DNA of 5,942 nucleotides from Chlorobiota bacterium (lineage in GTDB: Bacteria; Bacteroidota; Bacteroidia; Bacteroidales; JAADJA01), in assembly GCA_030592565.1 (NCBI GenBank), contig JAUVIX010000255.1, forward strand, positions 1 through 5,942. The letters run 5' to 3'. The position numbers and the translations under genes were made by a program. Positions 1-5,942 of the stretch are shown here, piece after piece (within the stretch, counting starts at the first letter, position 1; each line of letters starts with the position of its first letter). The notes under the pieces are model-generated. The model searched no databases, was not told where the DNA came from, and saw nothing but the letters and a program-made list of their open reading frames with translations.

Positions 1-1878
1 ATGACATTTGCCTCATATAATTCTATTTCCCAGGACGGTATTGAGGAATTAAATGAAAAGTATTGGTTTTATCGTAGTCGTTTAAAATCTGACTTTATGT
101 TAGGTATTGGTGGTGGGTTTGGTATGAGTTTACCTGCAAATGAAAGAGTATTATCAGGAAATGGGAATACTGCTTACTTAAAATGGGGTGATTGCACAAT
201 TCATTTGGCAACATATATTACCATACTTTCAACGGAATATGCTTTATTAAAGATGAATAATCAAAATACAGAACAAACCTTATATGAACTCTTTTGGGCA
301 ATTGAGGCGATCAATAGATTGGATTATTATGCTGAGTCAGCATTCGTTGATAATAATGGAGTTCCCGGTGAAAATGAATTAAATGGGTTTTTTATCAGAG
401 ATGATGTTATGAGTATTAATAATTATGACTATCTAAATACCAATCCAAACATTCCTCCTGTTAATGCTTTTATGTCTGATTTTGTTGATCCTAATATTAA
501 ATTAAAAGAAGAAAGTAAAGATCAAATTCTTTATCTTTTGTATGGATTATTATCAGTAACAAGGTGGATTCCTGAAGATGTAAGTTGTAATACCTTCGGT
601 TCTCCTTTATCATTTAAGGATGGCGAGATATATTTTGAACAAGAAGCCAAAAATATTGCTAACCGGATTGTAAATTATATGCATGATAGTGGAAATAACG
701 GATGGTCTTGGATTATTTATAATCCTGTTACTAATGAACCTGTTTTAAGGGGATGGGATGGTTATACTTTGTCTTGGGGATACAAACATGCATTATATGC
801 TGTTTCACAGTATCTTGTTGGTGGGTTTAATACACCGGAAGGTTCGGCAGCACAAATAGAGTGGAGTTCAATGGCATCTATTTATTTGCCAAATGACGAA
901 GATATAAAACCGATAACACTAGCCTCCATTGGGATTGACTTTGTAAATGGAGGAGATGGATGGGGATATAATACATTTGATTATATAGTACCACGTGCAT
1001 TTGATTATTATCCATTTAATTATGAATGGGTACCTCTTTTGTTTCCTTTAAAATATTGGACCTATACTTTTCCTTCTGACTATTATAATTATTATGTGGA
1101 TTTGTTACAGCAAGCTCCATGTTATGGCCCTTATAATTATGGTAATGGAAATTTTGAAAATTTTGAATGGTCATCAAGTTCAAGATACTTAACTCCAGGC
1201 TCCAGGGGAAATCTAAATCCAGATTTATTGTTAGGTGATTATAGTGGATTAGACTATATGTTTTACCATAACTTATTTTACCTTGCTTATCGCAATACAC
1301 TTCCTCCTTTCGAAAACTTATCAAATGATGTAACAAGTAATTATAACAGCATTGTTTGGAATCAATATCCAATGGGTACTATTGGAACTTCGGATAATCC
1401 AATTAGTGAAAATGCATTTATTGGTATAAACGCTAATAACAAGATTTATAGTGGTTCTGACATAACTTACAAAACAGGTGATGTAATTAATTTAAGCAGC
1501 GGGTTTAGTGTTTATGCAGGAGCTAAGTTTAATGCTTATATAGATCCTATTTTGGAAAATCACTATAGTTGCGGGAATAATTTAAAAAACTCAACTATTA
1601 ATCCAATGTTAAATTCTTATGCAAATTCAAACAATAATGTTGATTACGATAATATTGTTAATATTTTTCCAAATCCTTGTAATCAATATTGTAGTGTTAC
1701 TTCTGAAAAAGAGATCATATCAATTGAATTATATGATGCTCAATTTAGGAAAATAAATACATATTCAGGTACTTTTGGTAAGTCATTTATAGTTAATTTA
1801 GCAGAAATTTCAAAAGGTCTTTTTTACATAAAAGTTATTACTACAAATGCTTCTGTTATAAAGAAAATTATCAAGTAA
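1..1878 (+). CDS. T9SS-secreted protein of unknown function with C-terminal sorting domain (probably 5' partial)
   Basis: The open frame begins at the first base and gives 625 residues. Seen: the last 76 residues (about 550-625) contain FPNP at 556-559, then alternating beta-strand residues, the phrase ISKGLFYIKV and a lysine-rich end. This is the pattern of the type A sorting domain that directs proteins through the type IX secretion system to the cell surface or medium. Before it, at 471-515, is a glycine-rich stretch (YSGSDITYKTGDVINLSSGF, then YAGAKFNAYI) often found next to such domains in Bacteroidota. The first ~450 residues are rich in Tyr, Asn and Trp with several helical-looking segments (e.g. 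LKWGDCTIHLATYI near 60-73, SWGYKHALYAVSQYL near 259-273). That could suit an all-helical barrel, but I recognise no catalytic motif. There is no signal peptide at the first Met, although T9SS cargo needs one, so the true start probably lies left of the window. Its TAA overlaps the next ATG by one base. Confidence 0.85.
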   Translation: MTFASYNSISQDGIEELNEKYWFYRSRLKSDFMLGIGGGFGMSLPANERVLSGNGNTAYLKWGDCTIHLATYITILSTEYALLKMNNQNTEQTLYELFWAIEAINRLDYYAESAFVDNNGVPGENELNGFFIRDDVMSINNYDYLNTNPNIPPVNAFMSDFVDPNIKLKEESKDQILYLLYGLLSVTRWIPEDVSCNTFGSPLSFKDGEIYFEQEAKNIANRIVNYMHDSGNNGWSWIIYNPVTNEPVLRGWDGYTLSWGYKHALYAVSQYLVGGFNTPEGSAAQIEWSSMASIYLPNDEDIKPITLASIGIDFVNGGDGWGYNTFDYIVPRAFDYYPFNYEWVPLLFPLKYWTYTFPSDYYNYYVDLLQQAPCYGPYNYGNGNFENFEWSSSSRYLTPGSRGNLNPDLLLGDYSGLDYMFYHNLFYLAYRNTLPPFENLSNDVTSNYNSIVWNQYPMGTIGTSDNPISENAFIGINANNKIYSGSDITYKTGDVINLSSGFSVYAGAKFNAYIDPILENHYSCGNNLKNSTINPMLNSYANSNNNVDYDNIVNIFPNPCNQYCSVTSEKEIISIELYDAQFRKINTYSGTFGKSFIVNLAEISKGLFYIKVITTNASVIKKIIK

Positions 1879-2576
1879 TGAAAAATAAAATTATTTTCAT
1901 TACTTGTTTAATATTTTTCTCTTTTTATACCTTATCAGCACAAGAAAAAGAAATCTCCAACAAATCTATATATCTCGGGCTTGAGCCCTTTTCTCTTGCT
2001 ATCGGGTCAAAGGGATTATTTCTTGATTACCGGGTAAATAATAAGTATATCTTTAATTTCTATGCCGGTTATTACAGTTGGTGGGTAAATAGACAGGAAA
2101 TAAAAGAATTTGAAGGAACCCGTTTCTCTGATTATTATCTTGCTTCCAGAGGTCCGGTTTTGCGGTTTGGGATGGGGTTTGTATTATCCGAAAACAAATT
2201 CAGGTTTTCACAAGTGATACTCAGACCGGAGCTTACATATAAGTATCTTTCGTACGATAACAAGTTGTTTTATTACGGTTCAAACGGCCTCGGCGGGACA
2301 TATCGCGAAGTACGATCGTTTAAGAGTAATTATTTTTCTGTTCACGCTATTTTCGGGTTCAGTCATTTCAGCGATTCATTTGAAGAAATTTCATTTAATT
2401 GGTTTATCGGTCCCGGACTTGGAATAGCATACGAAGATATGCATATACTTTGCAAGGGAAGCGGATGCAATGTTGGTGAGGTGAACTGCGACGAGCACAC
2501 AACAGGAATTCATTTTTATCCGTCACTACGGTTTGGTGTTCAGATAGGATTTATATTATTTGGTTCAGGTAATTAA
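1878..2576 (+). CDS. Predicted outer-membrane beta-barrel protein, function unknown
   Basis: The 232-residue product starts with a classical Sec signal peptide: MKNK, a hydrophobic run FITCLIFFSFYTL, then SAQ with likely cleavage before EKE (about residue 22). Cys10 sits too early and in the wrong setting for a lipobox. The mature part is rich in alternating aromatic and small residues (for example FNFYAGYYSWW, LRFGMGFVL, FYPSLRFGVQIGFILFG), as in small outer-membrane beta-barrels or porin-like proteins; the barrel call is inferred from this pattern, not from a named family. All three mature cysteines are clustered (Cys192, Cys197, Cys204) in a Gly-rich segment just before the last predicted strands, possibly a surface loop. 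The ATG overlaps the stop of the upstream T9SS cargo gene (TAATG), which indicates co-transcription and translational coupling and supports this start. It may help display or anchor that cargo, but this is speculation. Confidence 0.8.
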   Translation: MKNKIIFITCLIFFSFYTLSAQEKEISNKSIYLGLEPFSLAIGSKGLFLDYRVNNKYIFNFYAGYYSWWVNRQEIKEFEGTRFSDYYLASRGPVLRFGMGFVLSENKFRFSQVILRPELTYKYLSYDNKLFYYGSNGLGGTYREVRSFKSNYFSVHAIFGFSHFSDSFEEISFNWFIGPGLGIAYEDMHILCKGSGCNVGEVNCDEHTTGIHFYPSLRFGVQIGFILFGSGN

Positions 2577-2648
2577 ACCAAAGCAAATTGCTGAGCGGGA
2601 GACGAAAGCCATTCTTATACAAATGAATCGGCATTAGAAATTACATAC
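2577..2648. other. Convergent intergenic segment with a weak imperfect hairpin
   Basis: This non-coding stretch lies between the stop of the + strand beta-barrel gene and the end of the minus-strand pRiA4b ORF-3 remnant. GCCATTC (2608-2614) can pair with GAAT-C-GGC (2625-2632) with one bulged base and a 10-base loop. On the minus strand the stem is followed by TTTCGTCT, so it could be a poor terminator for leftward transcription, but it lacks a proper U-run and is not called as one. No other structure is visible. Confidence 0.3.
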
Positions 2649-2882
2649 TTAATTCGGATTCCAATTCTTGGTCTTAATAATAAACTGTAATTCACCGTTA
2701 TTCTCCTCAAGGTCAAAATACTCAGGGTCGTATTCTTCGCCAAGCCATTCCAACATTCCCAGGTACTCAGGATGATTTTTATCCTTCATTATTTCAACCA
2801 AATTATTATATCCCGGAAAACCCATAATATCCTCTGGCGGAATATTGCAAAAGTAAAACTTTTTAACATTATCTAAAAATAA
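2649..2882 (-). pseudogene. C-terminal remnant of a plasmid pRiA4b ORF-3-like (PF07929) protein
   Basis: Reading leftward from the mtaB stop codon there is an uninterrupted frame of 77 codons ending in TAA at 2651-2649. The translation contains PPEDIMGFPGYNNLVEIMKD, then NHPEY, MLEWLGEEYDPEYFDLEE and a short tail. This matches the conserved C-terminal part of PRiA4_ORF3-domain proteins as I remember it (C-PPED-GG--GY, then a helix, HPE, EWLG-eFDPE-FDl). The family is usually some 150-200 residues with an N-terminal beta-rich half; here nothing of that half remains, because the frame runs straight into the mtaB stop at 2885-2883. The only ATG in frame (2825-2823) would give 58 residues starting in the middle of the motif. 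I therefore call it a truncated remnant, although its long undamaged frame suggests recent loss or continued translation as a small protein. The biochemical role of the family is not established; members are common on plasmids and mobile elements. Confidence 0.72.
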
Positions 2883-4175
2883 TTATTCCACAATTTTCCC
2901 AATCAAATCCGGGTCTTCTCCCTTTTCAATATCAGTTATTTCAATCGTTGAAAATTCGTTTGTCTTTGTTGTTTTTGAGGCTTTAAACTTTGTGTAAATA
3001 TAATGCTCGCCATAACCACTTGCAAAACTGTCTTTATCAATTTTTTCGACCAGTACTTTTTGTTTTTTCCCTATAAAAGAACTGCGGTATTCCTTTTTAA
3101 GTTTTTCGGCCAACTCCCGTACAACAGCACTGCGTTCGGTCTTTATTTTTTCAGGTATCTGGTCCGACATCCGCTCAGCACGAGTTCCCTTACGTATAGA
3201 ATATTTAAAAGTATGGATATGGCTGAACCCGAACTCTTCAACCGCCCGGAGCGAAAGCTGGAAATCCTCCCCAGTCTCACCCGGGAAGCCAACCATCAGG
3301 TCGGTAGTAAAGTTAAAATCAGGAATACGCTTCCGGATTTTATTTACCATCAGCCTGAAATCGTTAACGGTGTATGTACGGCGCATATTCATAAGTATCT
3401 TGTCTGAACCGCTTTGAATACATAAATGAAGATGCGGGGTGAGTTTTGGATTTGAAAAAAGATTAAAGAGCTTATCCCCGAAACCTTCCGGCTCAATGGA
3501 TGAGATACGCACCCTGAAATCTCCGGGGATGGAAAGCACTTTCTCCACAAGGTCTTCAAAGTTCATCCCATCAGCATCATACCTTCCGATATTAACACCT
3601 GTAATAATAATCTCTTTATAACCAAAAGCCAAAACCTCCCTGATATTTTTCTCAATATCTTTCCAGGGACGACTAACTGCTTTCCCCCTCACAAAGGGCA
3701 CAATACAAAAAGTGCAATAGTTGTTACATCCGTCCTGTATTTTTATCAGGCTGCGGGTATGAAGTCCTTCTTCAACAGTACCAAACCCAAAACGGTCACG
3801 GTTTAACTCACTGGTCGAAATTATTTCACCCTTAAAATGGCTGTCCAGCAGATGGAAAATATCACTTTTCTGTTCGTTGTCCACAATATAGGTTATCCTA
3901 TCCTCTTTCTCCAGTTCAACTTTTTTATTTGTAGCCATACAACCTGTAACTACCAAAACAGCATCACTTTTTGTTCTGGAAGCTTTTTTAGTTTCCTGCC
4001 GCGATTTTTTATCACTATGATTTGTTACGGTACAGGTATTTACAATGTATGCATCTGCTTCATTATGAAAGTCAACCACCTCATAACCGGCATTACGAAA
4101 TTGAGAAACAAGGGCATCTGTTTCAAAGATATTCAGGCGGCAGCCGAGGGTTTTGAATGCTATTTTTTTTTTCAT
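2883..4175 (-). CDS. mtaB: tRNA t6A37 C2-methylthiotransferase MtaB
   Basis: MtaB adds a methylthio group to C2 of N6-threonylcarbamoyladenosine at position 37 of ANN-decoding tRNAs, making ms2t6A, using S-adenosylmethionine and two [4Fe-4S] clusters. Seen in the 430 residues: an N-terminal methylthiotransferase domain with the three cluster cysteines Cys12 (TLGCRLNIFETD), Cys48 (VNTCTVTNHSDKKSRQ) and Cys79 (VTGCMA); a radical-SAM domain with CNNYCTFC at 150-157 followed by VPFVRGKAVSRP; downstream QSGSD and GFPGETGEDF; and a C-terminal TRAM-like RNA-binding domain from about 369. TLGCRLN and the NTCTVT...DKKSRQ signature separate MtaB (YqeV type) from MiaB and RimO. Length is normal. The start is the ATG followed by ten A's (AAA AAA AAA A), with an A-rich leader and no Shine-Dalgarno, usual for Bacteroidota. 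It lies 48 bp downstream of the miaB-like gene on the same strand, probably in one operon, with a palindrome in the gap. Confidence 0.93.
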   Translation of the reverse strand: MKKKIAFKTLGCRLNIFETDALVSQFRNAGYEVVDFHNEADAYIVNTCTVTNHSDKKSRQETKKASRTKSDAVLVVTGCMATNKKVELEKEDRITYIVDNEQKSDIFHLLDSHFKGEIISTSELNRDRFGFGTVEEGLHTRSLIKIQDGCNNYCTFCIVPFVRGKAVSRPWKDIEKNIREVLAFGYKEIIITGVNIGRYDADGMNFEDLVEKVLSIPGDFRVRISSIEPEGFGDKLFNLFSNPKLTPHLHLCIQSGSDKILMNMRRTYTVNDFRLMVNKIRKRIPDFNFTTDLMVGFPGETGEDFQLSLRAVEEFGFSHIHTFKYSIRKGTRAERMSDQIPEKIKTERSAVVRELAEKLKKEYRSSFIGKKQKVLVEKIDKDSFASGYGEHYIYTKFKASKTTKTNEFSTIEITDIEKGEDPDLIGKIVE

Positions 4176-4188
4176 TTTTTTATCTGTT

Positions 4189-4210
4189 GAGACAAGGCTT
4201 GCCTTGTCTC
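4189..4210. repeat. Perfect 10-bp inverted repeat between miaB and mtaB
   Basis: GAGACAAGGC (4189-4198) and GCCTTGTCTC (4201-4210) are exact reverse complements separated by TT. In RNA this would fold as a strong hairpin, realistically a 9-bp stem with a 4-base loop. It sits 13 bases past the miaB stop and 13 bases before the mtaB start. In the direction of transcription it is followed by AACAGATAAAAAA, with no U-run, so it is not a standard terminator of miaB. It may be a processing or stability hairpin, or a copy of a dispersed palindrome: GAGAC...GTCTC palindromes of this type recur in Bacteroidota and cyanobacterial genomes in my recollection. Confidence 0.8.
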
Positions 4211-4223
4211 TTTAATACTAAAA

Positions 4224-5603
4224 TTAAACAATCTCCCCGGCAACAGAAAATTCCGTTGCAGCGTTAATTTTAATATCAATTATTTTTCCAATTAATGAAT
4301 CATTCGTTGCAGGAATGCGCACATTTATCCTGCCTTCGGTTAATCCTGCCAGAAACTTTTGGTTTCGTTCCTTACCTCTGACCAATACACGGTAGATTTT
4401 ATCTAACATCTTTTTATTTTTTTCAAAAGAGACTCTCATCAGGTCATCAGTAAGCTTATGAAATCTCTGTTTTTTAATCTGCACGGTAACATCATCCTCC
4501 CACTTTGAACTTGTGGATCCGGGCCTGACAGAATACTGGGCAATGTAAGCCATATTAAACCGGAACTCATCCATAATTTTCCTTGTATTTTCAAACTGTT
4601 CATCCGACTCACCCGAAAACCCTACTATGATATCAGTAAAAACAGTTGCCTCCGGAAGCAATACTCTGATACTGTTCATAATTTCTCTGAAATCATCAAC
4701 TAAATATTTACGGTTCATCCTGTTCAGTACCTTATCATCACCAGATTGTATAGGTATATGAATCTGTGTGGCAAGATTTGGGTATCTGGCAATAACCTCA
4801 ATTACATCTTTAGTCATATCCCTTGGATGTGGTGATGTAAAATAGACCCAAAACTCCTTACCGGATTTTTCACCCATCTCACCAATTTTTCTCAGCAATT
4901 CCGGGAAATCTATTTCATTACCCTTTTTATCAAAACCGTAAGAATTAACATTTTGACCGAGCAGGGTTATGGTTTTATAGTCTCTGTCAATTAACGACTG
5001 CACCTCATTTAAAATCTCATCTGAAGGCCTGGAAACCTCCCTGCCACGAGTATAGGGCACCGCACAAAAAGAACAGAATTTATCACAACCGTTCTGAATA
5101 GGAACAAATGCCTCAAATTTTGATGTATATTCAGGATTGATATGCCAGAAATCGAAAATATGCTCATTGAGTTTCAGCGAATTTGTTTGCTGCTGCAGAA
5201 TTTTAAGACGTTCGGTATGATATTCGACTGTTTCAGGTGATTGCTGCAAACCGATTGGAGTTACAATTCCGTATTGAGAAATCATTTCGGGTAATTGCTT
5301 TAGCTCACTCATAGGGAAAACTATATCGAACAGCTTCATAAATTTTACCTTATCAGCAGGCAGAATGCAGCCTGTTAAAAAGGTCAGAAGATTCTGTCTG
5401 TCTTTACGCTTGTTCCACTTATGAATTCTCGAATAGACCTTGTCGATTGCTTTTTGTCTTACTGAGCATGCAAGAATTCCAAGAAGATCTGCCTCCTCTT
5501 CGTTATCAGTCCAGGTGTATCCCATACGCTCAATGACCGGCCTTGTGCGCTCACTGTCCGACATATTCATCTGGCAACCAAGTGTTATTATATGGTATTT
5601 CAT
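4224..5603 (-). CDS. miaB: MiaB-type tRNA i6A37 C2-methylthiotransferase (atypical)
   Basis: MiaB converts N6-isopentenyladenosine at tRNA position 37 into ms2i6A by a radical-SAM reaction with two [4Fe-4S] clusters. Seen in 459 residues: N-terminal domain cysteines Cys10 (TLGCQMNMSDSER), Cys46 (ILACSVRQKA) and Cys79 (LTGC); radical-SAM motif CDKFCSFC at 173-180 followed by AVPYTRGREVSRP; LLGQNVNSYG; FTSPHPRD; QSGDDKVLNRMNRKY; and a TRAM domain from about 402 to the end. CQMN, CSVRQ and LGQNVNSYG point to MiaB rather than MtaB or RimO. Odd points: LAC replaces the usual NTC at the second cluster cysteine, and there is a long Gln-rich linker at about 110-160 between the two domains. I chose the ATG at 5603; a GTG directly before it (5606) would add one residue. 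A -7 promoter box ends just upstream. Probably the first gene of an operon with mtaB. A second, canonical MiaB elsewhere in the genome is possible, so substrate specificity is inferred. Confidence 0.87.
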   Translation of the reverse strand: MKYHIITLGCQMNMSDSERTRPVIERMGYTWTDNEEEADLLGILACSVRQKAIDKVYSRIHKWNKRKDRQNLLTFLTGCILPADKVKFMKLFDIVFPMSELKQLPEMISQYGIVTPIGLQQSPETVEYHTERLKILQQQTNSLKLNEHIFDFWHINPEYTSKFEAFVPIQNGCDKFCSFCAVPYTRGREVSRPSDEILNEVQSLIDRDYKTITLLGQNVNSYGFDKKGNEIDFPELLRKIGEMGEKSGKEFWVYFTSPHPRDMTKDVIEVIARYPNLATQIHIPIQSGDDKVLNRMNRKYLVDDFREIMNSIRVLLPEATVFTDIIVGFSGESDEQFENTRKIMDEFRFNMAYIAQYSVRPGSTSSKWEDDVTVQIKKQRFHKLTDDLMRVSFEKNKKMLDKIYRVLVRGKERNQKFLAGLTEGRINVRIPATNDSLIGKIIDIKINAATEFSVAGEIV

Positions 5604-5608
5604 CACGG

Positions 5609-5616
5609 CAAAGGTA
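5609..5616 (-). promoter_or_regulatory. Candidate Bacteroidota -7 promoter element of miaB
   Basis: On the minus strand, TACCTTTG fits the Bacteroidota sigma-ABfr -7 consensus TAnnTTTG exactly. It ends only five bases before the miaB ATG, so transcription would begin at or within a few bases of the start codon and give a leaderless or nearly leaderless mRNA. This fits the absence of a Shine-Dalgarno sequence. I see no clear TTG -33 element at the expected distance upstream, which lowers confidence. Confidence 0.42.
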
Positions 5617-5720
5617 ACATAATGTATTTTATCATTATGATGCTAATTCAGGTAGGCTGTAATCCGGGATCAAGTTAAATTTTTGGAGAGAGGGTTATCA
5701 TTTCTCAGAATTAGTCTCTT
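5617..5720. other. Non-coding region upstream of miaB
   Basis: This stretch lies between the promoter element and the repeat block. It is AT-rich near miaB, where the -33 region would be expected, and holds no open frame or RNA that I recognise. CTAATTC (5643-5649) and GAATTAG (5708-5714) form a distant 7-bp inverted match that may be chance. Confidence 0.3.
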
Positions 5721-5776
5721 AGTCAAGGCTTTTTCCTCTTTTACTTTTGTCATGACACAAAAGTAACCAAAAGTCA
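5721..5776. repeat. Dispersed-repeat-like block with a perfect 10-bp hairpin
   Basis: TTACTTTTGT (5741-5750) and ACAAAAGTAA (5757-5766) are exact reverse complements around a 6-base loop CATGAC. The block is bordered by AGTCA direct copies (5721-5725 and 5772-5776). I recall near-identical AGTCAAGGCT...TTACTTTTGTC...ACAAAAGTAAC...AAAAGTCA blocks as frequent intergenic sequence in Bacteroidota genomes. The hairpin is seen directly; the claim that it is multicopy is from memory and not shown by this window. Confidence 0.65.
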
Positions 5777-5797
5777 TTCCGATAACCATCGGAATGA
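5774..5797. repeat. Perfect 10-bp palindromic hairpin (REP-like)
   Basis: TCATTCCGAT (5774-5783) pairs exactly with ATCGGAATGA (5788-5797) around the loop AACC. It begins within the last three bases of the preceding repeat block. CCGAT-loop-ATCGG palindromes of this type are, as far as I recall, abundant in Bacteroidota intergenic regions. There is no U-run on either side, so it is not a normal terminator. Confidence 0.72.
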
Positions 5798-5942
5798 AAT
5801 GGTTTCACTATTTTTCTCATCCTCGTAATTCCCACGAAACCCAAGCCCTGAAGGCTCTTGTCAGGTTTAACAACTTTGTAACAGGAATAATTTGAGTGGT
5901 TATTTGAAACAACAGCCGTTCAAGGATTTCTTACTAAATGCC
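5798..5942. other. Non-coding right end of the window, possibly more repeat-derived sequence
   Basis: I see no gene, tRNA or CRISPR here. An imperfect hairpin is possible between CCTGA (5847-5851) and TCAGG (5861-5865). The stretch may continue the repeat block to its left, but the sequence itself does not show this. A gene may begin beyond the window edge. Confidence 0.3.

Noticed and set aside
1016..1372. Minus-strand 118-codon open frame
   Set aside because: It lies wholly inside the T9SS cargo gene, has no recognisable domain and is an antisense shadow.
1979..1990. GGGCT-TG-AGCCC followed by TTTTCTCTT looks like a small terminator
   Set aside because: It lies inside the barrel coding sequence, the loop is too small and the stem is short; the coding frame explains it.
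2593..2604. GAGCGGGAGACG resembles the reverse complement of a tRNA 3' acceptor end, suggesting an attachment-site remnant
   Set aside because: Only about 12 bases match; there is no T-arm consensus, cloverleaf or integrase nearby, so chance is more likely.
3003..4190. Plus-strand open frames of 134, 60 and 117 codons
   Set aside because: They are antisense to mtaB, whose conserved motifs fully account for the region.
5440..5622. Plus-strand 60-codon open frame
   Set aside because: It is antisense to the well-conserved N-terminal part of miaB and runs over its promoter; no domain features.
5721..5797. CRISPR array
   Set aside because: The two hairpins differ in sequence and there are no regularly spaced direct repeats or cas genes.
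5607..5942. Short peptides readable on the minus strand through the hairpin block
   Set aside because: Their sequence is just the translation of the palindromic repeat and its flanks, with no conserved domain or convincing start.

Overview
The window looks like a low-G+C Bacteroidota chromosome fragment. The evidence is a type IX secretion (T9SS) C-terminal sorting domain on the first protein, starts without clear Shine-Dalgarno sequences, a TAnnTTTG-type -7 promoter box in front of the miaB-like gene, and palindromic intergenic repeats of a kind I associate with this phylum. The order or family cannot be fixed from the sequence.

Left part (1-2576, + strand): a large, probably 5'-truncated, secreted T9SS cargo protein of unknown function is followed, with a one-base stop/start overlap, by a small signal-peptide protein predicted to be an outer-membrane beta-barrel. 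The overlap implies one transcript and coupled translation, so the two may act together at the cell surface. Neither has a function I can name.

Middle (2577-2882): a convergent gap that is not empty. On the minus strand, starting right after the stop codon of the next gene and in the same frame, lies an open stretch encoding the C-terminal part of a plasmid pRiA4b ORF-3-like (PF07929) protein. Its N-terminal part is missing, so I call it a gene remnant.

Right part (2883-5603, - strand): two adjacent radical-SAM tRNA methylthiotransferases, a MiaB-type enzyme (transcribed first) and an MtaB-type enzyme. Both modify A37, next to the anticodon: MiaB makes ms2i6A and MtaB makes ms2t6A. They are separated by 48 bp containing a perfect 10-bp inverted repeat. 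The MiaB-type protein departs from the usual MiaB sequence around its second cluster cysteine and has a long linker, which may mean an unusual lineage or horizontal origin.

Right end (5607-5942): a non-coding stretch with a -7 promoter element directly in front of miaB and two perfect 10-bp hairpins in a repeat-like block. I see no gene there.

I did not find a complete new multi-gene system. The best leads are the cargo/barrel pair, the pRiA4b ORF-3 remnant abutting mtaB in frame, the unusual MiaB and the palindromic repeats.
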